Below, one piece after another: positions 7,400 through 14,136 of a DNA stretch of 20,966 nt (positions within the stretch are counted from its first letter, which is position 1; each line of letters begins with the position of its first letter). Position numbers and translations under genes: made by a program. The notes under the pieces were generated by a model, which made no database searches, was not told where the DNA came from, and saw only the letters and a program-made list of their open reading frames with translations. Source of the DNA: HGM04593 sp045634085 (GTDB lineage Bacteria > Bacteroidota > Bacteroidia > Bacteroidales > Bacteroidaceae); assembly GCA_045634085.1 (NCBI GenBank), contig JAZQZM010000014.1:1-20966 (forward strand), in the 5' to 3' direction.

Positions 7400-8668
7400 A
7401 TGGATATACAGTTGATTTTAGCAAGTATAGGTGTCTTCCTTGTAGTAATCCTCCTTTTGGTGGTCATTCTTCTGTTGGCAAAGCGCTTCCTGCTTCCCGG
7501 CGGAAATATCAAGGTCAAGATTAACGGCGAGAAAGAGGTTGAGGTTGCTGCCGGTGGCGCACTTCTTGGAACACTTGCCGAGAATGGTATCTTCCTCCCC
7601 TCAGCCTGTGGTGGTAAGGGCTCATGCGGCCAGTGCAAGCTTCAGGTAACAGCGGGTGGCGGTGAGATTCTGCCTTCTGAGACAAGCCACTTCACACGCA
7701 AGGAGCAGCAGGCTCACTGGCGTCTTGGCTGTCAGGTTAAGTGTAAGAACGATATGGAAATCAAGGTGCCCGAGTCTGTTATGGGTGTCAAGGAGTGGGA
7801 GTGCGAGGTTATCTCTAACAAGAACGTCGCAACCTTTATCAAGGAGTTTATCGTTGCTTTGCCTAAGGGTGAGCACATGGACTTCGTTCCAGGTTCTTAT
7901 GCCCAGATTAAGATTCCTGCATACGACATGACATATGATAAGGATATCGACAAGTCACTCATCGGTGACGAGTATCTGCCTGCATGGGAGAAGTTTGGTC
8001 TGCTCGGCCTCAAGTGCAAGAATACAGAGGAGACTATCCGTGCGTACTCAATGGCCAACTATCCTGCCGAGGGTGATCGCATCATGTTGACAGTACGTAT
8101 TGCAACACCTCCTTTCAAGGCTGACCGTTCAGGCTTTATGGATGTACCTTGCGGTATCGCATCTTCGTACATCTTCACATTGAAGCCAGGTGACAAGGTT
8201 ATCATGAGTGGTCCTTATGGTGACTTCCACCCAATCTTCGACTCTAAGAAGGAGATGATGTGGGTTGGTGGTGGTGCCGGTATGGCTCCTCTCCGTGCCC
8301 AGATCATGCACATGACAAAGACTTTGAAGACAACCGACCGTGTAATGACATACTTCTACGGTGCACGTGCGCTTAACGAGGTGTTCTATCTCGAGGATTT
8401 CCTGCAGTTGGAGAAGGAGTTCCCCAACTTCACATTCCACCTTGCACTTGACCGTCCCGACCCAGCCGCTGATGCAGCAGGCGTCAAGTATACAGCAGGT
8501 TTCGTTCATCAGGTAATCTATGAGACATATCTCAAAGACCATGATGCTCCTGAGGATATTGAGTACTACATGTGTGGTCCTGGCCCGATGTCAAAGGCTG
8601 TTGTGAACATGCTTACTGACCTTGGTGTTGAGGAGAAGTCAATCATGTACGATAACTTCGGAGGTTAA
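7400..8668 (+). CDS. nqrF: Na+-translocating NADH:quinone reductase subunit F
   Basis: NqrF is the NADH-oxidising entry subunit. Domains run as follows: one N-terminal membrane helix (about 5-27); a plant-type [2Fe-2S] domain with Cys70, Cys76, Cys79 and Cys111 (SACGGKGSCGQCK, LGCQ); an FAD domain with RAYSMAN (Arg214, Tyr216, Ser217) and GPYGDF; and an NAD(H)-binding domain with GGGAGMAPLRAQ (290-301), MCGPGPM (391-397) and the C-terminal YDNFGG. All expected cofactor residues are present in the 422-residue protein. AAGGAT just before the ATG is a possible but very close Shine-Dalgarno. It is the last gene of the nqr operon. Confidence 0.98.
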   Translation: MDIQLILASIGVFLVVILLLVVILLLAKRFLLPGGNIKVKINGEKEVEVAAGGALLGTLAENGIFLPSACGGKGSCGQCKLQVTAGGGEILPSETSHFTRKEQQAHWRLGCQVKCKNDMEIKVPESVMGVKEWECEVISNKNVATFIKEFIVALPKGEHMDFVPGSYAQIKIPAYDMTYDKDIDKSLIGDEYLPAWEKFGLLGLKCKNTEETIRAYSMANYPAEGDRIMLTVRIATPPFKADRSGFMDVPCGIASSYIFTLKPGDKVIMSGPYGDFHPIFDSKKEMMWVGGGAGMAPLRAQIMHMTKTLKTTDRVMTYFYGARALNEVFYLEDFLQLEKEFPNFTFHLALDRPDPAADAAGVKYTAGFVHQVIYETYLKDHDAPEDIEYYMCGPGPMSKAVVNMLTDLGVEEKSIMYDNFGG

Positions 8669-8680
8669 TTCCTCTTGCAT

Positions 8681-8727
8681 ACAAATAAAAAGCATCACTT
8701 CAGTTTGAAGTGATGCTTTTTATTTGT
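8681..8727. terminator. Strong terminator after nqrF
   Basis: A perfect 22-bp inverted repeat (8681-8702 and 8706-8727) with a 3-nt GTT loop. The outer part is A-rich on the left and T-rich on the right, so it provides a U tract on either strand. It begins 12 bases after the nqrF stop and probably works in both directions. Confidence 0.95.
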
Positions 8728-8740
8728 AATAGATTAGGAT

Positions 8741-8887
8741 TTACTCAATAGGAATCCGAATTATAGATAGCCACAGCTCTGGGTCTTCTTGATTCCATGC
8801 ACCGTCAACGTAGCATGTACGCGGATGCCCAGCCGCTTTGTATCCTTGCTCTTCCATGCCTTACAATACGTCCAGGTCTATGTATAA
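8741..8887 (-). pseudogene. Remnant of a GyrI-like (effector-binding) domain, C-terminal end only
   Basis: Read on the minus strand, the frame gives LYIDLDVL, an in-frame TAA (8863-8861), then GMEEQGYKAAGHPRTCYVDG, AWNQEDPELWLSIIRIPIE and a stop at 8743-8741. The Y(I)DLDVL, GY-x-AG-x-PR, and W-x-x-I-x-IPIE pattern resembles the C-terminal end of GyrI-like small-molecule-binding domains, found alone or at the end of AraC/MerR regulators. The upstream two thirds are missing, and the homology stops where the 38-bp palindrome begins. A 38-residue ORF from the ATG at 8857 could in principle be translated, but decay is the simpler reading. The family assignment is by pattern memory only. Confidence 0.6.
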
Positions 8888-8925
8888 TACGCGATAAGGA
8901 GCAGTTAACTGCTCCTTATCGCGTA
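8888..8925. repeat. Perfect 38-bp palindrome
   Basis: Two 19-base arms (8888-8906 and 8907-8925) are exact reverse complements with no spacer, centred on TTAA. It lies 22 bases beyond the stop of the minus-strand acyltransferase gene and may serve as its terminator. However, the flanks have only weak T runs on either strand. It also marks the truncation edge of the GyrI-like remnant. Confidence 0.9.
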
Positions 8926-8947
8926 AATATTAGTCTATGACAGTCGG

Positions 8948-10096
8948 TTATTCCTCTGTGGCGGCAATGTGGTTTATGACTGGGTTCGCATACATCTCAA
9001 GAATCTTTGTGCGGCAGAATTCGTCGTCACGGTTGGGGAGGTCAACCTTCTCAACCTGTCCCTTGAGGTATGCATCAAGCTTGGTCTTCTCCTCTGCTGT
9101 GTACTTGTCGGCAAAGCGGGTGTCGCCTGTCAGCAACTCATAGTAATAGTAGTTTATAGGCCAGAACTTGTAGTTGCTGTGTATGTGCTTGTCAATGATG
9201 CGTGCAACTGCTGCAGTCTTCTCATTTTTGCCCAGTGAACGGTCTATGGCGTCAATCTCGTCGTTGATGCAGTCGGCAATGTGGTAGTGTATTCCACCCT
9301 TGTATCCCATCATGCCCACCTTCATGTTGATGAGGTCGTCGAACGGCGACTTCTTGTGCTCGGGATTATCGCGTTTCTGCTGGAACTCCTTGGCTTTGAG
9401 GTAATCGCAAGGGTCGTATTCGTATGAGATTGTAGTCGGAGCAATGTTGAGTACCTTCAGTGCGTCAATCAGTTCGCCACTGCTGTACATTGAGAACATC
9501 TTAATGAGTCCCTCCTGTGTGAAGTCATTGCTGTCCTTGGCACGTCCCTCGCGCTGTGCAATCCATATCGGTTGGTTACGTTCGGTAATCGTGTAGTGTA
9601 TGTATGATGAGAGTCTCTTTGACGAAGCCAGCATCTCTCTGATGGATGCTGAACGCTGTACGATGAAACTGCGGTTGATGCGTACAAGTTTCTTTATCCA
9701 TGGACGGATGAGGAGGTTGTCACCGATAGCAATTTCAACTGTGTCGCCCACTGTATTTACATATACAAGGCACAGGAATGCCGAGTCCATGATGATGTCG
9801 CGATGGTTTGAGATGCAGAGTGCCTTGCTCATGTTCTCCTTGTTGTCATAACTGATTGTAAGGCCACTTGAGAGTTTTTCCAGTATACCCTGTATGAACG
9901 GGTAAACAAGCGCTTTCTGGAAGTCAAGATTTGTCTTTGAGGCTCTCATTGCTGCTGCAATATGCTCAAAAGGCATGCCTGGGAACGCGTATGCCATTGC
10001 CTCCTTGAACTCAGGGTCGGCAATCAGCTCTTCGCATACCTGTGGCAGTTCTTCGGGCATGTAAGGACGGATTTCGTCGTATTCAGCTGGAATCAT
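8948..10096 (-). CDS. PlsC-like 1-acyl-glycerol-3-phosphate acyltransferase family protein
   Basis: Members of this superfamily transfer acyl chains to lysophosphatidate or related acceptors at the inner membrane. In this 382-residue protein the acyltransferase block I is SNHRDIIMDSAFL (residues 96-108), a block II-like segment is RINRSFIVQRS, and a block III-like segment is IWIAQREGRAKDS. Block I has five residues between His98 and Asp104 rather than the usual four of HX4D. The domain sits within an N-terminal arm and a long C-terminal part containing YEYDPCDYLKAKEFQ and FWPINYYYYELLTGD. No clear membrane helix is seen, so it is probably peripheral. It is a single gene, transcribed away from the GATE gene; I found no consensus promoter in the 247-bp divergent gap. 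The substrate is unknown. Confidence 0.8.
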   Translation of the reverse strand: MIPAEYDEIRPYMPEELPQVCEELIADPEFKEAMAYAFPGMPFEHIAAAMRASKTNLDFQKALVYPFIQGILEKLSSGLTISYDNKENMSKALCISNHRDIIMDSAFLCLVYVNTVGDTVEIAIGDNLLIRPWIKKLVRINRSFIVQRSASIREMLASSKRLSSYIHYTITERNQPIWIAQREGRAKDSNDFTQEGLIKMFSMYSSGELIDALKVLNIAPTTISYEYDPCDYLKAKEFQQKRDNPEHKKSPFDDLINMKVGMMGYKGGIHYHIADCINDEIDAIDRSLGKNEKTAAVARIIDKHIHSNYKFWPINYYYYELLTGDTRFADKYTAEEKTKLDAYLKGQVEKVDLPNRDDEFCRTKILEMYANPVINHIAATEE

Positions 10097-10343
10097 ATTG
10101 TTGATTTTAAATGTGTTTTAAATGTTGTTGACTGTTGTAGCGCCTGTTTTGTTGCACTATACTACTGCAAGATACGGCAAATTATTTCAATAAACAATTT
10201 TTTTTCGTAATTAGGATGATTGTGGTTCCACTTTTTGTAAACTTATCTATATAATGTTGTCGCTTTCAGATTTTAGATATAATTTTACAAAATTTTAGGG
10301 GTGTGATGTCGATACTTTAGTATAGGAAATTCAATCATTAGCT

Positions 10344-11507
10344 ATGAAAACGATAAAGAGACTCTTCAAGAAACTTTTTGGATGGATTCCGGGCAGTGTA
10401 ATCTGTCTTTTGGTATTTGTTGCTATGTTCGGTTACCTTGGTTACAGGATGGGAACAGCCAATATGCTCAATACTATAATGAACACAGCGCATGACCTGT
10501 TGCTCGAAACTGTGTTCTATCTTATGGCAATCTGTGTGCTGACAGGTGCTATCGGCAAGATATTTGTCGAGTTCGGTGTGGTCAATCTACTCGAGAAACT
10601 GTTCCGCCCGCTGATGAAACCTCTTTTCAATCTCCCCGGTGTAGCTTCTTTAGGTGCCGTAATGACGTTCCTCTCGGACAATCCTGCCATTATCTCATTG
10701 GCGCAGGACAAAAAGTTCGCATCGTATTTCAAGAAGTATCAGTTCATTTCGCTGAACAACTTCGGTACCTCTTTCGGTATGGGCCTGCTGGTTATTGTCT
10801 TCATGGTAGGTCAGGGCTATTTTTTGGAACCTTTCGTGGGATTCATCGGCGCGATGATAGGTTGTATAGTCTCTACAAGGCTTATGCAGTACTTCGTGCT
10901 CAAGGCTTATCCACGTTTCAAGGAAGAGAATGCTGCCGAGTTTGATGAGGTAGAGGAGGAAAGGGATGTGCACAGCAAGAAACCGGTATTCTTGCGTATC
11001 CTTGATTCGTTGCTTGACGGCGGACGTACAGGCGTGGATGTGGGCATGATGATTATTCCTGGTGTACTTGTAATATCTACCATTGTGATGGTATTCACAT
11101 TCGGTCCCGACACTGCGACAGGTCAGTTTACAGGAGCTGCAAAGGAAGGTGTTGAGCTATTGCCATGGATTGGAGAAAAAATGAGTTTTGTGTTCGAATG
11201 GCTGTTCGGCTTTACCGAACATCACCTCATTGCATTTCCCATTACGGCGGTTGGTGCAGTAGGTGCAGCTCTCGGTCTTGTTCCTGACTTTGCAAAAGAA
11301 GGCTGGATTGACGGCAATGCTATTGCCGTGTTCACGGCCATTGGTATGTGCTGGAGTGGTTTCTTGAGTACGCACACAGCAATGCTCGATGCTCTCGGCT
11401 ATCGCCGTCTGACCTCGAAGGATATCCTTTCGCACACAATCGGTGGATTGGTTGCAGGTGTTGCTGCACATTGGATATATGTGCTTGTTGCGTTGATTAT
11501 AGGATGA
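10344..11507 (+). CDS. GATE (nucleoside recognition) family membrane protein
   Basis: The 387-residue polytopic membrane protein has a basic amphipathic N-terminus and about eight membrane segments arranged as two related halves. Conserved-looking GATE segments are FMTFLSDNP-like (MTFLSDNPAIISLAQ), NNFGTSFGMGLLVIVFM and MCWSGFLSTHTAMLDALGYR. A charged cytoplasmic or periplasmic loop lies at about residues 196-217 (ENAAEFDEVEEERD). Family members such as SpoIIM/SpmA-like and NupG-gate proteins are linked with nucleoside or small-solute movement, but no substrate can be read here. It is followed after 32 bases by mtnN and then luxS, suggesting a link to adenosine, MTA or S-ribosylhomocysteine handling. 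No consensus promoter is obvious upstream. Confidence 0.75.
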   Translation: MKTIKRLFKKLFGWIPGSVICLLVFVAMFGYLGYRMGTANMLNTIMNTAHDLLLETVFYLMAICVLTGAIGKIFVEFGVVNLLEKLFRPLMKPLFNLPGVASLGAVMTFLSDNPAIISLAQDKKFASYFKKYQFISLNNFGTSFGMGLLVIVFMVGQGYFLEPFVGFIGAMIGCIVSTRLMQYFVLKAYPRFKEENAAEFDEVEEERDVHSKKPVFLRILDSLLDGGRTGVDVGMMIIPGVLVISTIVMVFTFGPDTATGQFTGAAKEGVELLPWIGEKMSFVFEWLFGFTEHHLIAFPITAVGAVGAALGLVPDFAKEGWIDGNAIAVFTAIGMCWSGFLSTHTAMLDALGYRRLTSKDILSHTIGGLVAGVAAHWIYVLVALIIG

Positions 11508-11539
11508 AACCTAAACATGGATCAAATAAATATTGACAG

Positions 11540-12235
11540 ATGAAGATAGGAGTCTTGACAGCGATGACCTCAGAGTTCGAGCAGCTTGCAGGCTTGCTCA
11601 ATGGCGCAGAGGAGTGTGTGAGCAACGGTTTCAAATATCTTGCCGGTACTCTTGGCGACAATGAGATTGTGCTTCGCCAGTGTGGAATAGGTAAGGTCAA
11701 TGCTGCATTAGGTACTGCAGAACTTATACGTTCATTCTCTCCCGATGCTATCGTGAGCACTGGTGTTGCAGGCGGAATCGATGAGTGTCTTGGAGTGATG
11801 GATGTCGTGGTAAGTTCCTCAATCGTGTACCACGATGTGTGGTGCGGTATGGGTTGTGAATACGGTCAGGTCCAGGGTATGCCTACAGTGTTCCCCGCGG
11901 CCGGGAACTTGTGGAACAAGGCTGTTGCACTCAATGACTGTCCCGAGAATAATACCCGCATACATGCAGGTCTCATATGTACTGGTGACCAGTTTATTAC
12001 AAACCGCGAGGAACTCGACAAGATAAAGTCGAACTTCCCTGCAGGCCTTGCTGTCGATATGGAGTCGGCAGCCATTGCGCAGACATGCCACATCTATAAT
12101 GTACCGTTTGTCAGCTTCCGCATAATAAGCGATACTCCGGGAGTGGACAAGCATATTGAGCAGTACGAGAACTTCTGGGGTGAGATGGCAAACCGTTCAT
12201 TTGGCGTAACTAAACGTTTCCTTTCAAGCCTATAA
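11540..12235 (+). CDS. mtnN: 5'-methylthioadenosine/S-adenosylhomocysteine nucleosidase
   Basis: MtnN (Pfs) splits MTA and SAH to adenine plus methylthioribose or S-ribosylhomocysteine; the latter is the LuxS substrate. The 231-residue protein matches the family length. Expected catalytic residues are in place: Glu12 (MTSEFEQ), Glu175 in the AVDMESAA motif, and Asp198 in ISDTPG. STGVAGGID (73-81) is the conserved nucleoside phosphorylase-fold loop. The E. coli-type SDKAD is SDTPG here, which is a tolerable variation. It is followed by luxS after 5 bases, so the two steps of the SAH recycling route are in one transcript. Confidence 0.95.
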   Translation: MKIGVLTAMTSEFEQLAGLLNGAEECVSNGFKYLAGTLGDNEIVLRQCGIGKVNAALGTAELIRSFSPDAIVSTGVAGGIDECLGVMDVVVSSSIVYHDVWCGMGCEYGQVQGMPTVFPAAGNLWNKAVALNDCPENNTRIHAGLICTGDQFITNREELDKIKSNFPAGLAVDMESAAIAQTCHIYNVPFVSFRIISDTPGVDKHIEQYENFWGEMANRSFGVTKRFLSSL

Positions 12236-12240
12236 CAGAT

Positions 12241-12720
12241 ATGAAAAAGATACCGAGTTTTACAATAGACCACCTGCTTCTCAAACGCGGAATTTATGTG
12301 TCGCGTCAGGATGTAGTCGGTGGTGAGGTGGTGACAACCTTTGATGTACGCATGAAGGAACCCAACCGCGAACCGGCTCTCAGCCCTAGTGCCATACATA
12401 CTATGGAGCATCTTGCTGCGACATTCTTGCGCAACCATCCGGTGTGGGCCGAAAAGATAGTCTATTGGGGTCCAATGGGCTGTCTTACGGGCAACTATCT
12501 TATTGTCAAAGGTGACCTGAGTTCTGCTGATGTACTTCCTCTCATGAAGGAGACTTTCGCTTTCATTGCAGCGTTCGACGGTGAAGTTCCCGGTGCTACT
12601 GCGCGCGACTGCGGCAATTATCTGCTCATGAACCTGCCCGAGGCGCGATGGGAGGCAAACAAGTATCTGGTCGAGGTGCTTGAGTGCACTACGGAGGAAA
12701 ACCTGAATTATCCGGGATAA
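12241..12720 (+). CDS. luxS: S-ribosylhomocysteine lyase (AI-2 synthesis)
   Basis: LuxS cleaves S-ribosylhomocysteine to homocysteine and DPD, the precursor of autoinducer-2. The 159-residue protein carries the metal site His53-x-x-Glu56-His57 (HTMEH) and Cys124 (ARDCGNY). The catalytic Cys81 is in GPMGCLTGNY, and PSFTIDH opens the protein. The usual MGCRTGFY reads MGCLTGNY, with Leu and Asn in place of Arg and Phe; the catalytic Cys is kept. It is the last gene of the GATE-mtnN-luxS run and is followed by a long palindromic terminator. Confidence 0.96.
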   Translation: MKKIPSFTIDHLLLKRGIYVSRQDVVGGEVVTTFDVRMKEPNREPALSPSAIHTMEHLAATFLRNHPVWAEKIVYWGPMGCLTGNYLIVKGDLSSADVLPLMKETFAFIAAFDGEVPGATARDCGNYLLMNLPEARWEANKYLVEVLECTTEENLNYPG

Positions 12721-12731
12721 ACAGACTGAAT

Positions 12732-12783
12732 ACAACAAAGAAAGAAGTCAACTTCATATGAAGTTGATTTCTTTCTTTGTTGT
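12732..12783. terminator. Long palindromic terminator between luxS and the convergent tRNA
   Basis: Twenty-six-base arms (12732-12757 and 12758-12783) pair throughout apart from one position (G12747 with T12768, a G-U wobble in the plus-strand RNA). The arms are A/G-rich on the left and T/C-rich on the right. It closes the luxS transcript on the plus strand. On the minus strand it forms the trailer of the tRNA, whose last three bases it overlaps. Confidence 0.9.
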
Positions 12784-12850
12784 CCTACCCGGATTCGAAC
12801 CAAGAGAAAAACGACCAAAACCTGTTGTGGTACCATTACACCATAGGACA
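12781..12850 (-). tRNA. tRNA-Gln (TTG), with a mismatched anticodon stem
   Basis: The 70-nt minus-strand sequence folds as a tRNA. The acceptor stem TGTCCTA/TAGGACA is perfect, and its U1-A72 pair is a hallmark of bacterial tRNA-Gln. The D arm GTGT-AATGGTA-CCAC keeps A14, G18, G19 and A21. The T arm is CTTGG-TTCGAAT-CCGGG, with two G-U pairs. The anticodon loop TTTTGGT gives TTG at 34-36. The anticodon stem ACAGG/CGTTT has C28-U42 and G30-G40 mismatches, T13-C22 is unpaired in the D stem, and the variable loop is only 4 nt. CCA is not encoded. A shifted fold would read anticodon TTT, but the acceptor pair favours Gln. It may be a functional odd isoacceptor or a decaying copy. Confidence 0.75.
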
Positions 12851-12897
12851 ATCCTTATTGTACTCTCTTTTGAAGAGTGGCGCAAAGATTATCTTTG

Positions 12898-12929
12898 CAA
12901 AGGTAGTATAATCATGCGTAAAAAACAAA
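12898..12929 (-). promoter_or_regulatory. Promoter of the tRNA gene
   Basis: On the minus strand, TACCTTTG (12905-12898) is a perfect -7 element and TTTG (12929-12926) is the -33 element, with a 20-base spacer. Transcription would start near 12891, about 40 bases before the tRNA. Confidence 0.7.
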
Positions 12930-12955
12930 TATTTTCTCTTTTTTTGGTTTTAGGT

Positions 12956-12978
12956 AGTCCGGGAGTACAATGCGGACT
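12956..12978 (-). terminator. Possible weak terminator after the aminotransferase gene
   Basis: AGTCCG and CGGACT (6-bp stem, 11-nt loop) lie 55 bases beyond the aminotransferase stop. No T tract follows on the minus strand, so its role as a terminator is doubtful. Confidence 0.3.
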
Positions 12979-13032
12979 TTGATAAAGGTATGTCGGTCCT
13001 TGTGTCTGGATTTTGTCCGCAATGTGTGGCTG

Positions 13033-14136
13033 TTACAATATAAACCTGTTTGCTGCTTCAATTACATGTGCCACCTCTTCGTCACTCATGGCCGGGTTGC
13101 ATGGCAGGCTCAGTTCCTCATGGTGTATCCTCTCGGTAATAGAGAGATTCAGGTGTGAGAACTCCCTGAGAGCCTCCTGCCTATGCGGGGGGATGGGGTA
13201 GTGTATGAGTGTCTCTATACCCTCGTTCTTCAGGTGTTCCTGTAGTTTCTCCCTGTGGGGTGACATTATGGCGAATATATGGAATACATGGCTCTCATAA
13301 TTCTCAACTTGCGGCAATGCAATATATGGGTTATCAATGCCGGCAATGTATCTGCGGGCTATCTCACGGCGTCTTGCATTGTCACGGTCAAGATGCTGCA
13401 GTTTAATGCGCAGTGCAGCGGCCTGTACCTCGTCAAGGCGGCTGTTCATGCCCTTGTATCGGTTTACATATTTCTTGTGCGAACCGTAGTTGGCTATGGC
13501 TCTTGCGGTTTCGGCAAGCAGGGCGTCGTCGGTTGTTATGGCTCCTCCGTCGCCCAGGGCTCCAAGGTTCTTGCCCGGGTAGAAACTGAAACCGGCTGCG
13601 TCGCCAAGGTTTCCGGTACGCTTGCCGCCGTATATAGCCCCATGTGCCTGCGCCGCATCCTCAATTACCTTGAGTGAGTGTCTCTTGGCAATGGTGTCGA
13701 TTTCATTCATAGCTGCTGCCTGTCCGTAAAGGTGTACAGCCATTATTGCACGTGTATGTGCTGTAATCAGTTCCTCTATCCTCTGCGGGTCAATGTTGCA
13801 TGTGGATGGCGACGGTTCGCACAGTACGGGCTTCATTCCGGCCTGTATAATTGCCAGTATGCTTGCTATGTATGTGTTGGCGGGAACTATGATTTCGTCT
13901 CCGTCACTCATTATGCCCAGTTCCTTGTATGCAAGCAGTATTATCGTGAGTGCATCAAGCCCGTTGCCTGTGCCTATGCAGTGTGTGCAGCCGCAGTACT
14001 GCGCAAACTCCTTTTCAAAGGCATCGCATTCATTGCCATGGATGTACCAACCCGATTCAACTGCACGCATCATTGCTTCGTGCAGTTCCGTACCGTATAA
14101 GCTGTTTATCTTCTTGAGGTCACAGTATCTAATCAT
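13033..14136 (-). CDS. DegT/DnrJ/EryC1-family nucleotide-sugar aminotransferase (FdtB/QdtB-like)
   Basis: PLP enzymes of this family aminate keto sugars bound to dTDP or UDP. The 367-residue protein shows the family landmarks: SGWYIHGNECDAFEKEFA near the N-terminus, GTGNGLDAL (55-63), VPANTYIASILA (84-95), the PLP-pyridine Asp160 in EDAAQAHGA, and the Schiff-base Lys189 in SFYPGKNLGALGDGGA. RYKGMNSRLDEVQAA and LIHYPIPPHRQ also fit. The Gly-Asn-Gly-Leu-Asp-Ala version and the neighbouring FdtA-like gene point to a 3-aminotransferase acting on dTDP-3-keto-6-deoxyhexose. Its ATG overlaps the preceding stop by 4 bases, so it is the third gene of a tightly coupled cassette. The exact sugar isomer cannot be read from sequence. 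Confidence 0.88.
   Translation of the reverse strand: MIRYCDLKKINSLYGTELHEAMMRAVESGWYIHGNECDAFEKEFAQYCGCTHCIGTGNGLDALTIILLAYKELGIMSDGDEIIVPANTYIASILAIIQAGMKPVLCEPSPSTCNIDPQRIEELITAHTRAIMAVHLYGQAAAMNEIDTIAKRHSLKVIEDAAQAHGAIYGGKRTGNLGDAAGFSFYPGKNLGALGDGGAITTDDALLAETARAIANYGSHKKYVNRYKGMNSRLDEVQAAALRIKLQHLDRDNARRREIARRYIAGIDNPYIALPQVENYESHVFHIFAIMSPHREKLQEHLKNEGIETLIHYPIPPHRQEALREFSHLNLSITERIHHEELSLPCNPAMSDEEVAHVIEAANRFIL

Noticed and set aside
10097..10343. Possible divergent promoters between the acyltransferase and GATE genes
   Set aside because: Only partial -7-like boxes were found (for example TACTTTAG at 10313-10320) with no -33 box at an acceptable distance.
12758..12982. ORF over the tRNA and its promoter
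   Set aside because: It overlaps the terminator and the tRNA in antisense and has no protein pattern.
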